Below, in pieces: positions 62,479-64,000 of a stretch of DNA of 64,000 nucleotides. The position numbers were made by a program, and so were the translations under genes. The notes beneath the pieces were generated by a model. The model made no database searches and was not told the DNA's origin. It was given only the letters and a program-made list of their open reading frames with translations. Location: contig JAUYTX010000024.1 in NCBI GenBank assembly GCA_030695025.1, forward strand, positions 1-64,000. Direction: 5' to 3'. Source of the DNA: Bacteroidales bacterium (lineage in GTDB: Bacteria; Bacteroidota; Bacteroidia; Bacteroidales; UBA932). The stretch's first letter is position 1. Each line of letters begins with the position of its first letter.

Positions 62479-62955
62479 TTAGTAAGTGTAAATCAGTGGT
62501 GAATCCCAGTTATTCAGATTGATGTGAATCTTGTTGTAACCCTTGACCCTGATTGGTTTAAGGTCAAATGTGTATTTCTTTGTGAAGTAAGCCAGGCACA
62601 TCTCCTTGTTCTCAAAGGTTACCTTCATATATCTCTGAATGGGCAAAGATTTCGCAATTATCTCTGAATCAACAAGACCAACCTTCCAAGTCATACCACT
62701 GCAACCACTTCCCGAGATTTCAATTTCGAGGTTATCTCCTACAATGGCAGCTTTATTGAGTGTAAAATGGGAAGAGCCCTCTTCCAGAAATCTTGTGTAG
62801 CTCAATACAGCCACGCCCTCCTGATCCTCCACCGGAGGAGCTACCTGCTTAGTGCAGCTTAACGCAACAATACCAAATAATCCAATTACAAAAATCACTA
62901 CCAGTAATTTTGGAGTGACCCTGAATCTTCTCGTTTTTGTAACTCGGTTTTTCAT
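62479..62955 (-). CDS. Small lipoprotein with GSGCSGMTW motif
   Basis: 158 residues. A basic N-terminus precedes a hydrophobic segment and the lipobox ALSC (Cys34). The mature domain is beta-rich with GSGCSGMTW at 82-90 and a later Cys in KEMCLAYF. It resembles small secreted proteins with a GCxxHxx or GCSGxxW type motif found near the RCP-type proteins. No function is known to me. It probably shares a transcript with the next two genes. Confidence 0.62.
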   Translation of the reverse strand: MKNRVTKTRRFRVTPKLLVVIFVIGLFGIVALSCTKQVAPPVEDQEGVAVLSYTRFLEEGSSHFTLNKAAIVGDNLEIEISGSGCSGMTWKVGLVDSEIIAKSLPIQRYMKVTFENKEMCLAYFTKKYTFDLKPIRVKGYNKIHINLNNWDSPLIYTY

Positions 62956-63014
62956 AATAAAAACTGTTTACAAGTCTATACGATTAAGTAACGGTTTTCG
63001 CTACAAGGATTAGC

Positions 63015-63044
63015 AAAAAACCCTCCGAAATTTCGGAGGGTTTT
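63015..63044 (-). terminator. Terminator of the Acg-type gene
   Basis: Perfect palindromic stem (63021-63029 with 63032-63040) with six T after it on the minus strand (63015-63020) and four T on the plus strand. It lies 36 bp past the stop of the nitroreductase gene. Confidence 0.8.
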
Positions 63045-63075
63045 AATAATCGCGATTCATTTTTGTTGTTTCTGC

Positions 63076-64000
63076 CTATTTTGCTAAGACAAAATCTTTC
63101 AATTCACGCCTTACACTTACCGGTTCGGGATATTTATCTACATAACCTATTCGTGCAATAAATTGAATCTTTCCGTTTGAAATCAGATATCTGTTTGCAT
63201 CACCCTCAAAGTTTGCCTCCTCTATCATCTGGTTCATGGGGTGCATTCCAATCATCAAGTCGCGGCATCTGAGGTTAGTTCTTTGGTATATCCTGCCTGT
63301 TTGAATCCAATTTTCCGGAGAATCCTGGTCTTGGGTTATCAGAAGCCAACCTCCGCAATTTTGAACCTGATTGCGAACATTGTCAATACCCTTATTAACA
63401 AAGGAATCCTTCATTGAATCTTCCGGCTTATACATTTGGCTAACCATAACTCCCGCAAAACCTGTTATGCCCATTCCTGCAGTTGTCAAACCATCTCTGT
63501 TCTCCTTAACAAGTTTGTTTGAAAAACGAATCCACTCTGCAAGCTCTTTTTTTGCATCATCCCTGTTGGACTGCTGTGAGTATGATTCGAGTGTCTTCTG
63601 GCTAATATAATTAAATTGTGGCATTGAGGGTGAAATATAACTTACACAGTTATCTGTATCATCAAGCAAATCATCAATATGTTCCGGTTTGATTTCTGCG
63701 TTTTTATACGGTATGCGCAGAGTCATTCTTTTCTCAATTGAAGAGATATTGCCCTTGGAAGAATTGCTTTTTTGCAGTTTTACATTTACAAATAATTGGC
63801 CCGAAGTATGGTCTTTGTAAATTTCGGTCACAGGGCTATAACCATAAAAGGCAGATGCCTGACAGAGGTTTTCTATAAATGCTCCAAGTGAGATGTAAAG
63901 GCCACGTGAGGTTGGGTCAACAACTTTCAAATGTCTTGAGAAATCGGGTTTTATAAGAATTTCATTCGTCTTTTCAGTGACTTCAACCTTCCATGGTTGA
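63076..64000 (-). CDS. Acg-family nitroreductase-like FMN protein (cut by the right window edge)
   Basis: The reading frame stays open from 63076 to the right edge, so the gene starts outside the window. The TTG at 63930 is not a credible start, because upstream codons give QPWKVEVTEKTNEI and IKPDFSRHLKVVDPTSRG, the conserved HNTQPW...D..R.L...DP..R segment of Acg-type nitroreductase folds. Visible further on are LYISLGAFIENLCQASAFYGY, and the C-terminal IGMHPMNQMIEE and FIARIGYVDKYPEPVSVRREL. It probably binds FMN; substrate unknown. At least 307 residues are encoded here. Confidence 0.85.
   Translation of the reverse strand, partial: QPWKVEVTEKTNEILIKPDFSRHLKVVDPTSRGLYISLGAFIENLCQASAFYGYSPVTEIYKDHTSGQLFVNVKLQKSNSSKGNISSIEKRMTLRIPYKNAEIKPEHIDDLLDDTDNCVSYISPSMPQFNYISQKTLESYSQQSNRDDAKKELAEWIRFSNKLVKENRDGLTTAGMGITGFAGVMVSQMYKPEDSMKDSFVNKGIDNVRNQVQNCGGWLLITQDQDSPENWIQTGRIYQRTNLRCRDLMIGMHPMNQMIEEANFEGDANRYLISNGKIQFIARIGYVDKYPEPVSVRRELKDFVLAK

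Noticed and set aside
1..64000. CRISPR arrays, tRNA or rRNA genes, prophage or transposase genes
   Set aside because: I looked for regularly spaced repeats, T-loop-like GTTCGAATCC words and transposase motifs and saw none. A covariance-model search could still find a missed small RNA.

Overview
The window looks like chromosomal DNA of a Bacteroidota bacterium, most likely of the order Bacteroidales. Supporting signs are many TAnnTTTG -7 promoter boxes (several with a TTG/TTTG box 19-21 bp upstream) and weak or absent Shine-Dalgarno sequences. The gene content also fits: GldH, RicT/PSP1, PspC/PadR clusters, an S46 dipeptidyl peptidase, a split transketolase, a b558-type SdhC, an LptE/SecG cluster led by a sigma-54 activator, and many lipoproteins. 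KdsB and LptE imply a Gram-negative outer membrane with Kdo-containing LPS. No rRNA, tRNA, CRISPR array, transposase or phage gene was seen. The region reads as dense core genome, with only one gene-free stretch over 300 bp.

Layout. 1-9.3 kb: lipoprotein processing (Lgt), an rRNA-type methyltransferase, Pgk, Frr-PyrH, a lone SdhC, HemW with a coiled-coil membrane protein, and a ROK sugar kinase. 9.3-15.5 kb: a tight six-gene leftward operon (TPR protein, U32 protein, HolB, RicT, GldH, TrmB). 15.7-21.6 kb: an M16 protease, a DUF3109 protein, polyprenyl diphosphate synthase, a LOG-family protein, a beta-barrel and thioredoxin. 21.7-28.2 kb: a leftward TetR-TolC-adaptor-RND-PII-like efflux operon with a canonical promoter, a candidate operator and a terminator. 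28.3-35 kb: Kbl, a PspC-PadR-PspC cluster, and a sigma-54 activator-LptE-TPR-SecG cluster. 35-46.5 kb: KdsB, a TPR/OmpA-like lipoprotein, LepA, a transketolase operon that runs into an ECF sigma module, TrmN6-LolD, and an EF-G paralogue with altered G motifs. 46.6-54.2 kb: two small regulators, RnhB, a second sigma module, glycerate kinase, the S46 peptidase, an intergenic inverted-repeat element, and Mrp. 54.3-64 kb: a CorC/CNNM protein, AspS, an M48 protease, a third sigma module whose membrane partner carries a beta-barrel-like domain, a two-domain FKBP lipoprotein, two small Cys-motif lipoproteins, and an Acg-type nitroreductase cut by the right edge.

How the genes work together. Most are housekeeping: translation (Frr, LepA, EF-G-like, AspS, TrmB, TrmN6), central carbon metabolism (Pgk, transketolase, glycerate kinase, ROK kinase), replication (HolB, RnhB) and envelope building (Lgt, LolD, LptE, KdsB, SecG). 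The items that most deserve a second look are the PII-like gene joined by a one-base overlap to an RND pump gene, a perfect 24-bp inverted repeat between the S46 peptidase and Mrp, three sigma-70-type modules each with a membrane partner, the degenerate GTPase motifs of the EF-G paralogue, a Ser/Asn-rich insert in TrmN6, and the solitary SdhC. Nothing seen here is a clearly new defence or biosynthetic system.
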